Source of the DNA: Asterias amurensis
Lineage: Eukaryota; Echinodermata; Asteroidea; Forcipulatida; Asteriidae
Direction: 5' to 3'
Assembly (NCBI RefSeq): GCF_032118995.1
Contig: NC_092669.1
Coordinates: forward strand, 868,001 to 932,000
DNA length: 64,000 nucleotides
In this document: positions 1 through 11,170 of the stretch, piece after piece
Position numbering within the stretch: the first letter of the stretch is position 1
Layout of the letters: the number at the start of each line of letters is the position of its first letter
Program-made: the position numbers and the translations under genes
The notes under the pieces: model-generated
Database searches by the model: none
Seen by the model: only the letters and a program-made list of their open reading frames with translations
Told to the model about the DNA's origin: nothing

Positions 1-93
1 GTGCAGAGCAATGAAGTTGGAATCTTGTGTATTTTTTCCTTTCTGATAAAAAAACATTCTTTAAATTTGTCAAATGTTTGTTTTTCTTGGTAG

Positions 94-3000
94 GATATTG
101 AGATGGTTGACACAGCATCTATAAGAAATAACTGTCTACAACTTCCGAATGGGGTGAGTCGGGATTGTTCTCAAATTCTTCTTGAGCTTTCAAATGTTCT
201 TTTAAAAAGAGAAACAGACACCAGAGGGAGGAATTGTCCCACATTGTGTCGGAACCTTTAGTTTTTGTATTTCTTGTGACGCAATAGATTCCATAAACCT
301 ACTGAATTGTAAATCTGGGAGCTTCTGGGTCCAGGGGTGGATTTCACAAAGAGTTAAGACTCGTCTTATCTCGAGTTAGGACGAGTTACTCATCCTAACG
401 TAGGACTAGCCATACGTTTTTCATATCTCCTTTGTAAAATCGACCCCAGAATAAGGGGTAGCAAGCCATTTCCAGGAATTGTTACAAGCAAATCTCATCC
501 CTAGATGAGTTGTTTATCTTCAAACATCCAAAATGTTCTGTCTTTTTTCTCTCTTTGAAGACAAAAAATTACCTCCTTTTTCTTCCCCTCAGGAGGAGAG
601 TTGCTTCAATCTGAGCGCCGGTCTTCGTCGGAGCTACACGGCTTATTTCAACCCTGGTAATGTCCCACCTCCCCCCTGGAACAGAGTAGACTGGCCCAGT
701 GAGAACGATTGCCGGAATGTCCCGCATGAGCTCCCTGAGTGGAGTAAATATGCACCAACATACTTGCCCCCGGAAAGTAAAGGTTTGAGGTAAGCATTTC
801 ACAGTTTTATTTGGTGTTACTCTCACACTGATGTGTGTCATTGTTGAACACTATATACTCAAATCCGAGGTTCGCCTCGGTGTTCCTGGTTTGACTGGCT
901 GCATATTGCGCCGCAGCACCTTGTAAACCATAACATGGTGCTATTTGAGGGAATCGGTCTCAAACTTCAAAAACATAGTCCTATGAGAAAAATCCACCCA
1001 ATACTCGGGTGGGACTCGAACCCCTGACCTTCGCCATTCTAGAGCAGATGTCTTTTAAAGTGTCTCACAGGTTTACAAAACTTTCAAACCTTGTAATCTT
1101 GACATTGTGACATTTTGCTCCATTCTTATCATCCATTTTTTTCTCACTGCTGAACAAGTAATTCACCTTGATAAATTTAGTTTTGTGTCACCTTTTATTT
1201 TTATGCTCCGGCAGAGTCAAGCATCTCGTCAACGACAACCTGAATCTGTTTGAGAATGACGTCCATCCGTTGCCATGGTTCCCACCCGTCTGCGTTACCG
1301 TGGAAACACTAACAGATGGCAACACAGCGATGGACTTTGTGGAGAGTATTACACAGAGAGCGTCTTTGCCGCTTACTGATACGATCAAGAGTCTCAGCCC
1401 GGTACGCTCTATAATAGATGAAATCACTGCATTAAGACCTCAAGGTGGTTAACATCTGCTTAGCATTTTTGAGAAATACTGCTTAGCAAGTTTAGGAACA
1501 AATTCCTTAGCAAGTTTTTGAATGAGACACTGGTCACCAACAATGTGAACTACATATAGTTCTGGCTGGTAATCTGTTCCTGCTACAAAGAAAGGTACTA
1601 TTTTGCTAAGCATTTATTTCAGTGCTTACCAGCTTCATGTCAATTGATCTGGAGCGGATATCTGGATGTCTTGACTCCATTTATAATGTCTGAACCCCTT
1701 TTCATCTATCTGTTACGCAGCAACTACTAGCTCTTGTCAACAGTAACCAGGCTAGTGAAGAGGAGCTATCCCAACGTATTCTCACAGCGTTTGAAGAACC
1801 CAAGGTAGGGCTGCTTCAAATCTTAAGACGCTGCTTAGCGCATAATTCTGTGCTTACTGCCCACAAAATGACTTGCTTTACAGTATGCCATAAGCAGTAA
1901 CTCTGTAAGCCTTTTTGAGATATGCTACAACACTATAAGGTTTGGGTAAATTTGGGTAGATTTGTGTGTATACACCCAAACCAAACAGTGCACATACCTC
2001 ATAAACGATTATGGAATTGGACAAATCAATGTCTGATTCAAATTATCTCAATGAAGTTCTTGTAAAATACCCTTGCCCCTTCTACAGCGAAACTCCTGGC
2101 TTTACTTTCACAGAAAAACCTCCAATTATTTTATAATTTGTTTCGTTTGACAGAATGCAGATGAGAAGTGGCTTCTATATAACTTAGCCGGCTTCTACTG
2201 GCTTATGATTGGCAATAACTTCCACGGTGTGGAGTGTTTACGTCGAGCCCTCGTCCACGCTCCGGTTGAGTATGCGGATGTACCTCTTGTGAATGCCGCC
2301 AGTGTGCTACTGAATGCTGGAAAGGCTGAGGACGCTGTACAATTACTACGCATGGCTCTTGTCGTCAACAAAACAGAGGTTTGTATAATTTTGTACACTT
2401 TACTCCAACCAAATCAATCAATTATTCAATCGTAAATTTATCTGGCGCCATATTCCAACAATCATTGGTCATGGCGCGGTACAATAAGCTCTTTTAAACA
2501 GGTAAGATTTGAGTGACCTCTTAAAGATCTGTATTGTAGGTGATTGTCTGATGTTGTTAGGAAGACTGTTCCATTTCTTGGGTGTCTCACGTCATGCACC
2601 AGGGAAGTTAAATTGTACAACTTTCCTCTGTTGGTGTCCAGTGGTCAAGTGCCAAAACTCTTTCTTGGTTATAGTGACTGACCTGTGAACAACCCTTCCT
2701 TAATCCTCTGAGGTTGTTTTGTAAAGCCTACGACCAATCAGCTATCCATCACACACCAATCAAATACCCACTCGTTACCCTAGTCTGAGGTGGACGAGGT
2801 GGACGTGTTTCTGATCAGCAGAGTGTGGGTTCGAATCCCCAGCCGTGACACTTGTGTCCTTAAGCAAGACACATAACCATTGCTTCGTCCTTCGGATGGC
2901 ATGTAAAGCCCTTGGTCCCATGTGTTGTGTAAACGCATGTAAAAGAACCCAGTGCACTTATCGACAAGAGAAGGGGTTCGCCCCGGTGTTCCTGGTTGGA

Positions 3001-6000
3001 TTGGCAGCATATTGCGCCACAGCACCTTGTAAACCATTACATGGTGCTTAAGGATTAGGTCTTATATCTCAAAAATTCGCCCCACTCCTTGCAGTAATAA
3101 TACCTGGCGCTTTGTATCCTTTGGCAAAAGGCGCGTTATAAATACGGTTATTATTATTATTATAATGGTATACTAGGTTTTTAAAGGGGGCGTGCAATGG
3201 GAGACTTTTGAGATGCAAGTGGCAGAAGACATAACGACCCTTGTTTGCGGCTTTGAACATGTGTGGACATGCTCAGTATTATGGGGCGTTGGTCTAAGCA
3301 CACGCACTAGTGGCAAGAAATGTTAAAAAGTACCATCCAAAAGTCTCCCATTTTCATCCCATAATAAATGTATAACATTTTTCCCTTCATTGCCCTCGCA
3401 GCCAATCACGCACTTCGTCCTGGCCAATGCAATGGCTGCCAGCGGAAACCTGGATTCTGCTGCCAATGAGTTCATAGTCGCTTTGAACTCTGACCCAAAG
3501 GACCAATATCTCAACTCACTCAAGCAACTCAAGTGCTTCTGGAAATGGGAGGTAAGGTTTGGAGATAAGAAAAGATGAAATTGGAGATTTATTAAAAGAC
3601 ATTGTCTGCCATCCATGAAATATTGTAAACAAAAATACGCTTTTTACGCATTTGGTGACCCCTGGGGAGTAAACAGCCTGTACCTTCAAGTATGTAGCGA
3701 ATCAAGCTAGATCAATCACTACCGTCTGTCACAGCTTTTGTTTGAGAATTTATTATCGATTGTAAGTTTCAAAATCCATTCAGCATGCACTTTACCCAGT
3801 TTCAGGATTGTTAATTTCTTCTTGATCACTCCCAATCCAAATTAATCATCAATAATTACAGGATTTTACGAGGCATCCGAAGGAGGACGAAGTCAAAGGT
3901 CAGAGGTTACACCAACGTGAGAGTCGTACGGTTTGCTCGCACAACAGCAACGGGGAAGAGCGTTGCCAGACGGAGACGCGTACCCGGGAGTTTGTACCCA
4001 GAGACACAGAGACATGTTCCAAGGATGACCCCTCGTGCAACGAACGTGGTGAAACGGACTGCTGGACGTCCAATGGTGAGGCGGGACGTAACAATGAAGC
4101 GCCCTCTAGTGTTGACCACCTTCCTAAAGTGGATAAGTCACACGTTGTTAATATACGAAGACCTGCGCAAAATGGTGAACCGGTGAGTCTGACTGATTGA
4201 TGATCAAATTTAGATAAAGAGTAATTTGTAGGAGAGAGTCAGATTGGGTAATAAAACCTTAAAAAGGTGCTCGATAACTGTTTTAGGCAAAGATGTATTG
4301 AATATATTTTAAAACTATTTTTTTTATTTTCCTCTTTCTCATCCAGGTGAGAGTAAGTTTAAACAAAGAGAGTGAAACGGTTCCTCCACCAGCCTCTGGT
4401 CCAAACATTCCTGCCATCAAACCATCGCCTAATGTCGGTAAGTTTGGTTATTGCTTTAAAGACACTGGACACCTTTGGTAATTATCAAAGACTAGTATTC
4501 TAACTTGGTGTATCCCAACATATGTAGAAAGAAACAAATCTGTGAACATTTTGACTCAATTGGTCTTTGAAGTTTTCAAGAGAATAATGAAAGCAAAAAC
4601 ACCCTTGTTGCGGAAACATGTGTGCTTTCAGATTCCAAATAAAAGGCTTCAGGCCTGAAGTATTTTATTATTTGAGTGAGAAATTACCTCTTACTCAAAC
4701 ACTAGGTTACTTCAGAGGGAACCGTTTCTCAACCTGTAACTACAGTGTAGCCAGGGATCGCAACAAACCTTAGATCTCAAGTCCAGCTCTTGTCAGTTTG
4801 TCTGAGTTTAATCCCAACTTTTTTTTTTTTTATTATACAAATGTAATCGACCCCCAACAAAATGTTTTCATTAAATATCATTTCTCTGGTTGTAATGACC
4901 ATACTTTGTGTCCAGGATGAAAATTATTACTATTCTTTATTATTATTTATATTTTAGATTCTAGTGATTTTGATAATTTGACGAGGTTGCCATGGCCGAC
5001 GCTAGATGATTGTAAACAGTATAAGAAGGTGAACCTCAAGATGTTATATACAACGTGGGTCTCTGTCACAGCCAAGAGTATCAGGTATGTCAGAATAGCC
5101 CAAAATTGTCTCATAACACGGTCGTCCATTTTCTGGAGTAAAAAAAAACACGCCGTGTAAGGAAACTACGCAATTTCGAGACATATTTGTATCATTATAT
5201 TCTCTTTTTAAAACTTCTTTCTAATCATATTCATTTCATATCAGACGGTTTTAAACACTTTTTATAGACCAACTCCCCCGATCCAAACACAGGCAGATGA
5301 AATGATTTAAACAATTCTTGCATTGAGCAAAGAAAAGTTGACTTAAGCAGAATCTGAATCTGTGACCTCTGAACCCACAGGTCAATGCACCAGAAGCCGT
5401 TCAACCTCTAACTGTGTCGTAACTGCTATGGTGGAAACATCCGGGTCCAATTTCATAGAGCTAAGCATAATAAATATATTTGCTACCAGAATAAGATTAC
5501 CAGCCAAACTACCATTTCACAAACTGTGACTGGTATCTTGCTCATTTCTGCTTAGCAGAAAATAGTTATAAGCAATATTTTCTGCTTAAGCAGCTCAATG
5601 AAATCTGGCCCTTACCTTTAAGTGCTTACATGACGTAGTTGTAACAGAGTTTTGTTTCTCTTGATGCGCCAGGATCGAGGACCACATAGACTTGCAGTCT
5701 CCGCTACTAACCAGTCACTTGGAACCGGTTTGCGATGCTAAGGTGGGTACCAGTATGCATACGTTGGATCATCTTCAGGGAATGGCGGACCGAGCCAACA
5801 TGGAATACATGGCTGAGCTGGGATTAGACGAAGCCCTTGAGTCTCTACAGTGGAACGAGTCATCTATGACGGTGGAATCGGCTGGCACTAGGATTGCTCT
5901 AGCATTGCAAAAAGTAATTTAATAAAAACAATTTTTTTTTTAAACTTACCCCAGTCCATTTTTGATGAATTTTCAATTTTGTTCAAATGTCATTTCGGCT

Positions 6001-8110
6001 CAAAAAGGCACATAATAAATAAATATTGTTGTTTTTGTTTGAATGTGGTCTCGTTGGGGCAGTGGTGTCTTTCCTCACTACAACCTCTACGGCCTGGTTC
6101 TAAGCATGCTGGGGACACTATCTCGAAATGTGCCCCTACTCGGAATAGGTTTTTTAGTCACTGCCGGACTGCATTCCTCCTTCTTTGTCTTCTCTCCATT
6201 TGGTTCTTGGCTAGCACAGTGATTAAGTTTGCTTGTCTGAGAGACCTTGGATCCACACCCAGAATAAATGAAATGAAATGTGTGAGTTATTTTTATCTAC
6301 TTGTAGAATACTACATCTTGGGTTCTTACAAACATGGCTGCTGTTTACTGGCGTCGCTCTGGAAACGCCGTCAACGCCTTGAACTGTCTCCGCGTTGCCC
6401 TCCATTATTCGGATCACATGGTCAAGGTGTGTAAATTCTACAGTCTTTGATTCTAGTCAAGAAACAAAAGTAGCTAAGCACAGCATGCTAACTATAACAA
6501 GGTCACCAGTCAAAATACCTGGGGAGGCCCCAAGACCTTTGTTCACCCAACGGTTACCCCGGCGCACATTCACACTGTGTCCCTATCCTAGGGTTTTACC
6601 TCTTACCCCCTACATCAGAGCAGGGATGGCTATTCCGTGGGCATACAGAGGGCAGACCAGGGGTAAAGCAATCATAATATGAAAAAGCTGGTTGTTACTC
6701 CCCCGGGCAAACCCAGCGAATAGAGTAGTGTAAAAAGGGGTATTGTTTTCTTATTCTCTTGTAGGGTCTATGTTGTTCAGTTTGGTTTTACCCATTATAC
6801 ACCAACGTGTGTTAGGAAGCGTCTCAAAAGTCAGAACGGTAGGAACGTTCTTTTTGGATCGCAAGAGTATCCCCGCCGCTTTTGTCCGTTCCACAGGACC
6901 GGTCTTTTGGAACACTCCGCGTATACTTTGTCATGATGTTGCGATCCATTGGATCGCGGGCATATGCCCGCAGGAACGTTCTTTTGTGCTGGGAACGTGC
7001 CAGACTTTTGAGACGCTCCCTTAGCACTGACGAGTTCTTTGAAAACAAATCACAGCCATATTACTCAGGTGGGATTAGAACCCACGACCTTTGCATCTAG
7101 AGCAGTGTCATACCAACTGTATGTTGTCAATAAATATCTGGATTTTTTTAATTCATGTTATTTTTTTATTCCTCAGGACCTGGCGTTAATCAGCATCGCC
7201 AATATTTTCCATCGGACAGGTTTTATCGATGACGGAATAACAGTCGCCCAGATGGCCTGGGAGATCTCTAGTGAGCTGGTACTCTGTCAATTCACTCTTG
7301 CCAACCTTTACGCAGCAAAGGTAAAAAGGGAACCGGTGTAGGAGTGACGATACACAATCCATTATTGACAGGGTTTTTCAAATTTGAGGGCATTATTGTG
7401 TTCAACCCAGCACCCTGCTTTGGTGTTGAACAAGGCTTGGTTCAAAGTTGGGATGGTAGTACATTCTGCTCCACCAGCCAGACTCCTAGTGGAGGCTACC
7501 CATGCCTATATCCTTACAGACTGTGAAGGGGTAACCCTGTTTCAGCCCCAGGAATAGGTGGCAACATGCCCCTGGTGGCAGTAGCCCTGTCTTAGTCATT
7601 CTGCTCCACCAGCCAGGCTCCTAGTGGATGATACCCATGCCTATCCTTACTGACGGTGAAAGGGGTAACCCTGTTTCAAGCCCCAGGAGTAGGTGGTTTC
7701 TAGTGGATGATACCCATGCCTACATCCTTACAGACTGTAAAGGGGGTAACCCTGTTTCAGCCCCAGGAGAAGGCAGCAACATGCCCCTGGTGGCAGTTGA
7801 TTAGGGACGAAAGCCCAAATCAGTTCAGTGTAGTCCTCGCCATGAAGTGGCTGTCCGGCCATGTGATGTTGGACAATAATTTTTTGTTATTTATTTTTTT
7901 ACAAACATCTTGTTTTACTTTTTTCAAATTTAAAGTGATTTTAATGTTTTTTTCCAGGGCCAGTTTGATAAAGCCATTCAACTGTACGAAACCATGGTCA
8001 TAGCTCATACCTCATTCAGCCCAGCCATTGAACGACTCAAGACCATCAAATGCGCCGTTCTCCAGAAGACGAACGGCAACCCCGCCTCCATGTTTGGCAA
8101 ATTAACATAA
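94..8110 (+). CDS. TTC17: Tetratricopeptide repeat protein 17 (TTC17), 3' part, 13 exons
   Basis: Coding exons: 94-153, 593-789, 1215-1401, 1721-1804, 2154-2378, 3402-3551, 3862-4182, 4347-4437, 4958-5084, 5673-5913, 6307-6426, 7177-7320, 7958-8110 (stop TAA). All junctions are AG/GT and keep frame, giving 699 residues; human TTC17 has about 1141, so the N-terminal part lies left of the window. Recognition rests on remembered human sequence: the 'LPPESKGLR' block, 'RALVHAPVEYADVPLVN', 'LPWPTLDDC' and 'TSMHTLDHLQG' each match human TTC17 in order. The TPR helices lie in exons 5-6 and again in exons 11-13; exon 7 is a charged, Cys-rich linker. TTC17 is known for a role in actin polymerisation and ciliogenesis. 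For exon 3 a donor at 1402 was chosen because the later GT at 1445 would create a stop in exon 4. The first exon (94-153) is the least certain. The last residues are novel (see the repeat at 8070-8252). Confidence 0.93.
333..447. repeat. Dispersed 'gagttaagact' element, copy 1
   Basis: A roughly 115-bp stretch in the first intron of TTC17 shown here. It starts at 'ggggtggatttcacaaagag' and ends at 'aaatcgacccc'. A close relative lies at 42868-42990 in an RPS10 intron, with the same order of motifs (gagttaagact, gagttaggatga, taggactagccatac). It has no coding potential and is likely a short non-autonomous transposon. Confidence 0.6.
863..1055. mobile_element. SINE fragments, two families side by side
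   Basis: 863-960 matches the body of the SINE at 2778-3165, sharing 'tgcatattgcgcc' and 'agcaccttgtaaacca'. Next to it, about 985-1055, lies an inverted tRNA-like box B ('gggtgggactcgaacccc') of the second SINE family seen at 34795, 44760, 6776 and 9581. Both pieces are incomplete. They sit in the TTC17 intron between 790 and 1214. Confidence 0.6.
2469..2582 (-). mobile_element. LINE reverse-transcriptase C-terminal fragment
   Basis: On the minus strand this stretch reads 38 codons to a stop and contains 'KKWNSLPNNIRQS' followed by 'FKRSLKSYLFKRA'. This is the common C-terminal ending of non-LTR reverse transcriptases of the CR1/L2/Jockey type (WNSLP..IR..., FK..LK.YLF). Upstream the frame is closed, so this is a 5'-truncated relic. 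It lies in the TTC17 intron 2379-3401. Confidence 0.55.
2778..3165 (+). mobile_element. tRNA-derived SINE, nearly full length
   Basis: It begins with a degraded tRNA-like head including 'gtgtttctgatcagcagag' and a box B 'gggttcgaatcccc'. A central body follows ('cttaagcaagacacataacc', 'cagtgcacttatcg'), then a 3' part near 'ggcgctttgtatcc' and a TTATTA simple tail at about 3150-3160. This layout is typical of marine invertebrate SINEs with a conserved central domain. Relatives lie at 863-960 (body only) and 16876-16960 (head only). Confidence 0.75.
4456..4736. mobile_element. Foldback element family B, decayed copy
   Basis: It starts with TTAA and 'agacactggacacctttgg', close to the terminal repeat of the full-length copies at 26280 and 62604. 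It shares internal 'aactacagtgtagcc'-like and 'accgtttctcaacctgt' motifs but lacks the far end. It lies in the TTC17 intron 4438-4957. Confidence 0.55.
5099..5284. mobile_element. Foldback element family A, partial copy
   Basis: It contains 'acgcaatttcgagacat' and 'agaccaactcccccgatcc', matching the right arm of the roughly 390-bp palindromic elements at 13171, 31701 and 60890. The left arm is badly decayed. It begins about 15 bases after the donor of the TTC17 exon 4958-5084. Confidence 0.6.
5451..5612. mobile_element. Foldback element family C ('ttcatagagct...gcttaag')
   Basis: The ends are inverted: it starts 'ccaatttcatagagctaagc' and ends 'gcttaagcagctcaatgaaa'. The inside holds the shared motif 'gtgactggtatcttgctca'. 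Other copies: 8635-8858, about 10134-10300, 25700-25850, 27365-27530, 59320-59455 and 61310-61480. The palindromic ends make it a MITE-like element. It fills most of the intron before exon 5673-5913. Confidence 0.65.
6776..7135 (-). mobile_element. tRNA-derived SINE, interrupted by a MITE
   Basis: Two parts, 6776-6814 and 7021-7135, together match the SINE at 34795-34985: 'ggttttaccca...acacc...gtgttag', then 'gcactga', then 'gtgggattagaacccacgac' (inverted box B). The 206-bp MITE at 6815-7020 splits it. It lies in the TTC17 intron 6427-7176. Confidence 0.7.
6815..7020. mobile_element. Harbinger-like MITE with TTA duplications
   Basis: The terminal inverted repeats are 18 bp with one mismatch: 'ggaagcgtctcaaaagtc' at the left and the complement of 'gggagcgtctcaaaagtc' at the right. 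TTA lies directly outside both ends (6812-6814 and 7021-7023), the target duplication used by PIF/Harbinger elements. Removing the element rejoins the SINE around it. At 206 bp there is no room for a transposase. Assignment to Harbinger rests on the TTA and the GG start only. Confidence 0.75.
7440..7795. repeat. Degenerate tandem repeat in TTC17 intron 12
   Basis: About three units. Each holds 'tagtggatgatacccatgcc', 'ccttacagactgt', 'ggggtaaccctgtttcagcc' and 'acatgcccctggtggcag'. An inverted relative of the same unit lies in an STK38 intron at about 24120-24250. Unit length is irregular, about 120-150 bp. Confidence 0.6.
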
Positions 8111-8252
8111 TAGGGTCATAGGCAACTCCACCTCAATGTTTGGTAAATTAACATAATAGGTAAACCCTCAATGGTTGGCAGGTTAACATCATAGGGTCAT
8201 AGGTCAACCCTGTCCTTATTTTGGCCAAATTAACATAACAGGGTCATAGGTC
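8070..8252 (+). repeat. Tandem repeat spanning the TTC17 stop codon
   Basis: About four imperfect units of 40-50 bp with the core 'tttggcaaattaacataa', often followed by 'tagggtcatagg'. Unit 1 encodes the last 11 or so residues of TTC17 and its TAA stop (8108-8110); units 2-4 are 3' UTR. The C-terminus here therefore seems built from repeat DNA rather than from the conserved family tail. Confidence 0.65.
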
Positions 8253-8325
8253 ATGGCTAGTACTTTGTAACCGAAAGCCATTTATATTAACTGTTGTGTG
8301 CATTAGTTTCCACCCAGAGCCTTTT

Positions 8326-8361
<36 letters not shown>

Positions 8362-8634
8362 TGGGGGGGGGGGGAGATTTTGAAGACAATGAAAATGTTG
8401 AAGCCATTTGAATAAGGAGGACCTAGATTGAAATGCTCCGCCCATTATTTAAGCAGTACTACATATTAGTTGGCAGTATATCGCTTATCAAATGTGTCGC
8501 CCTTGCCAAAATCATTATTATAATAGCTGGATTGCTACTCAGATGAACTGCTTCAATTTAGAACCGTTTTTAATTAACAGGTTTATCGTAACCAGGTTTA
8601 TGTCAGGTACTGGTAACTACCAATTAATCCAGTT

Positions 8635-8858
8635 ACCAATTTCATAGAGCTGCTTAAGCACGAAAATAGCTTGCTTATTTTTCACATGTTATTGGCAAAA
8701 GTTGCATGCAATATACATTGCTTGTGACTGGTATTTAGCTGTTGTTTACTTAGCATACCAAATGAGTGGAGTCTTGGCCGGTAATCTGATTTTACTAAGC
8801 AAGGATTTTTTTGCTTAAGCAAAATTTTGTGCTTAAGTAGCTCTATGAAATTGGGCCC
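8635..8858. mobile_element. Foldback element family C, full-length copy
   Basis: The ends are inverted: 'ccaatttcatagagctgctt' at the left and its near-complement ending 'ctctatgaaattgggccc' at the right. It contains 'cttgtgactggtatttag'. This is the longest copy of the family in the window. Confidence 0.7.
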
Positions 8859-9580
8859 TGTTGTTGTATCTTATAACTGGATTGTCAGTTTGGTTATTTC
8901 ATAAATAGTTTTTGATAACTGGGTTTTGATTATCATAACTAGTTATCATAACTAGTTATGATAACCAGGTTATGTTAAACTTGACTGTTTTATGTTAAAC
9001 TTCTGTGTTATTGTTACTAGATGATGATAACCAATCATTTATGTGTAATTTTCCTTGTTCAAAGTTTACAGCAACAAATGTGTGATTCTACAAATAATGA
9101 TGATATTTTTATGAAAAACTAAAAGATTTTAAGGCACTGTTCTTCACAGTGATTCAGTCTATTTTCTCCTTTAAAACCAGCACAATTATTGTAATAAATC
9201 TTCACTATTTTCTGACACTTTATTCTAATACAAATATGAAATGGATAATCATATAGATTTATTAACAAATAACTACTTTTTTTCTATCAAATTTAGAAAA
9301 TTGGTTTTGAAAAAAAATTTTCCCTTATTTTTGAAAAAACAAAATCAGACCTGTATTTTTGTCAGATCTTGCTTGAACATCACAAGTTGGTGATCTCAAT
9401 GTCATGAACCACTATTGTCTTAAGATGAGTTATCAATTGTATTGTCACACTTTGCTTTGCAATTAAGGTTGACAAACATCTTAAAATCAATCTTAGTTCT
9501 TTGTGAAATTGTGCTCAGTTCACCAATTTTTGTTATCTAATAATGTTTTGTTATGTTAGCTTGAAGCACTTGTTTATTTG

Positions 9581-9795
9581 ATTTTACCCATACACTGATG
9601 TATGCACTGTATACTCGGTACTTTCCTGAGTCCAGTGTGGATCGAAAAGAAAAAATCCACTCAGCGCCTGGAGTACCTTGTTTGGTAGGTACGTGTGCGA
9701 TAATTATAAGACTTCGATATTGTTATTATTCTATTACTCGGGTTGGATTCGAACCCACGAACTTTGCCATTCTAAAACATATGTCAAGGGTTCTA
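9581..9795 (-). mobile_element. tRNA-derived SINE, copy with internal insertion
   Basis: 'gattttacccatacactgat', 'gcactgtatactcggtac' and the inverted box B 'gggttggattcgaaccca' match the SINE at 34795-34985. About 60 extra bases sit between the two halves. Confidence 0.6.
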
Positions 9796-10672
9796 ATCCT
9801 ACTTGGGGTAATGTATAAATATTTTGTCCACGGGACTTGGGAGAGTTTAGTGCTTAACACACATCGTGTATGGGTAAAACGCAGTAATATTCTTGAACCC
9901 TGATGCAAATTTGTCATGTAGCACATCGTTGTACTTATTATTACACTCAAAACTTTTGTTTTATTGCAAATCATGTATTAAGCTTATTATTACCATGGTA
10001 ACACATGGACAATTTTGGTAAAGTTTTCTTTTTGTACAACTTTATAAGAAAGTATGGGAAGAGAACATGCCATTAATGCTCACAACATCTTCTTGCTTTC
10101 CTTTTCTGTTTATTTGTCCGAATATTATTCTGGGACCAATTTCATAAAGCATGTAAGCATAAAATCTTGCTAAGCACTGAAATATATTGCTTAGCAGAAA
10201 TAGGTTACCAGCCAAAATACAATACAGTTAACATTGCTGTGACTGGTACCCCATCCAATTCTTGCTTAGCAAATTATATTTGCTCAGCAGAACTATCTAC
10301 TGTTGAAACTACACCAATAATAGGTTCCTAATTTCTTACTCCTTGAGATTACGATAAACTTCTTTCAAAGTCTAATTGAAGGGGTATGGGATGTTCGTCG
10401 GGAAAACACAAACCAAGTGTCTGAATGTTCAATTCTTTTGGTGTTAGTGAGTTTGGGTGGGATTACCTTTGACAATCTAAAAATTATGGAAAGGGGAAAC
10501 TGTGTCCAAAAATATTGTTTTATTTTGGAGACACCCCCCCCCCCCCCACGTCACGGTTCCAGCCTCTCTCAAATGATGTTCTTACAGGTATTTTATTGAA
10601 CAAGATACCCTGGTTAACACTTTCAAACAGTGCACAGCATATTGTTTGGAGAGAATGTCTTTTTTAAATTGT

Positions 10673-10678
10673 AATAAA
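10673..10678 (+). terminator. Poly(A) signal AATAAA, candidate TTC17 end
   Basis: An AATAAA about 2.6 kb downstream of the TTC17 stop. It is the last such signal before the GC-richer stretch that may be the next promoter. A second candidate is 9193-9198. Confidence 0.35.
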
Positions 10679-10679
10679 G

Positions 10680-11170
10680 TTATACAAAATAATTTGTATC
10701 GAACTTTGGCCGCGAGGTGGCGCTATTTCACTTTACTGTTGTTTTTACGATGACCTACTGAAATGACATGCGCGCGGGGTGCTCTTAGCTAGCTAGCTGT
10801 GTCGACAAAAATAGCTCACAAAATCACGCCATACTAAATGCACAAAAGACTCCTCAATGAATTGGTTTGGAACAACAAACAACAGACCAAAACGTCTGCT
10901 CACACAATAAAAACACCATAACTGTGTTTTCCCTGGTAATTTGTTGCTCCATATTCTACCATTTTGTTGTGCTGAGTGGTGAGTTCTTGAAACAAAATAG
11001 CTGTTCAGAAATTGTGAAAAGTTTGGCATCGAACGATGACGACGTAGTAGGCGGCAGCTGTTCTTTTTTTCCGACGGTGAAAAAAGCAGTATTTTGAGGC
11101 CTAGGTAGTGCGCCATGTAGGCAGTTTTTTTCAACACAACGCAGTTCGTACTGGCTTGAAACTTGGTAAA
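10680..11170 (+). promoter_or_regulatory. Candidate promoter / non-coding first exon of STK38
   Basis: This stretch is richer in CG dinucleotides than its surroundings ('ggccgcgaggtggcgc' near 10708, 'atgcgcgcggggtg' near 10769, 'gaacgatgacgacgtagtag' near 11031). It follows the last TTC17 poly(A) signal and ends near a possible donor ('aacttg|gtaaat' at about 11166). The first coding STK38 exon has an acceptor directly before it at 16561, so an upstream non-coding exon must exist. Placing it here is inference. Confidence 0.25.

Larger units (their letters stand above)
8111..10679 (+). other. TTC17 3' UTR / downstream flank
   Basis: No credible coding exon. It holds a long T run followed by a G run (about 8330-8375), a family C foldback element (8635-8858), degraded TAACCAG-type repeats (8580-9020), a SINE (9581-9795) and another family C copy (about 10134-10300). 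Poly(A) signals AATAAA lie at 9193-9198 and 10673-10678; either could end TTC17 transcripts. How much of this is UTR cannot be told from sequence. Confidence 0.45.

Noticed and set aside
1402-1444. Extension of TTC17 exon 3 to a donor at 1445
   Set aside because: That phase would create a stop in the next exon (1721-1804); the donor at 1402 keeps the frame and the family alignment.
5979-6434. A 151-codon plus-strand frame overlapping TTC17 exon 11
   Set aside because: The real exon (6307-6426) is read in another frame that matches TTC17; this frame crosses the intron and resembles no known protein.
10793-11137. A 114-codon minus-strand frame near the putative STK38 promoter
   Set aside because: No conserved motif, no splice context, and another open frame lies on the opposite strand. 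A CG-richer stretch with few stops explains it.
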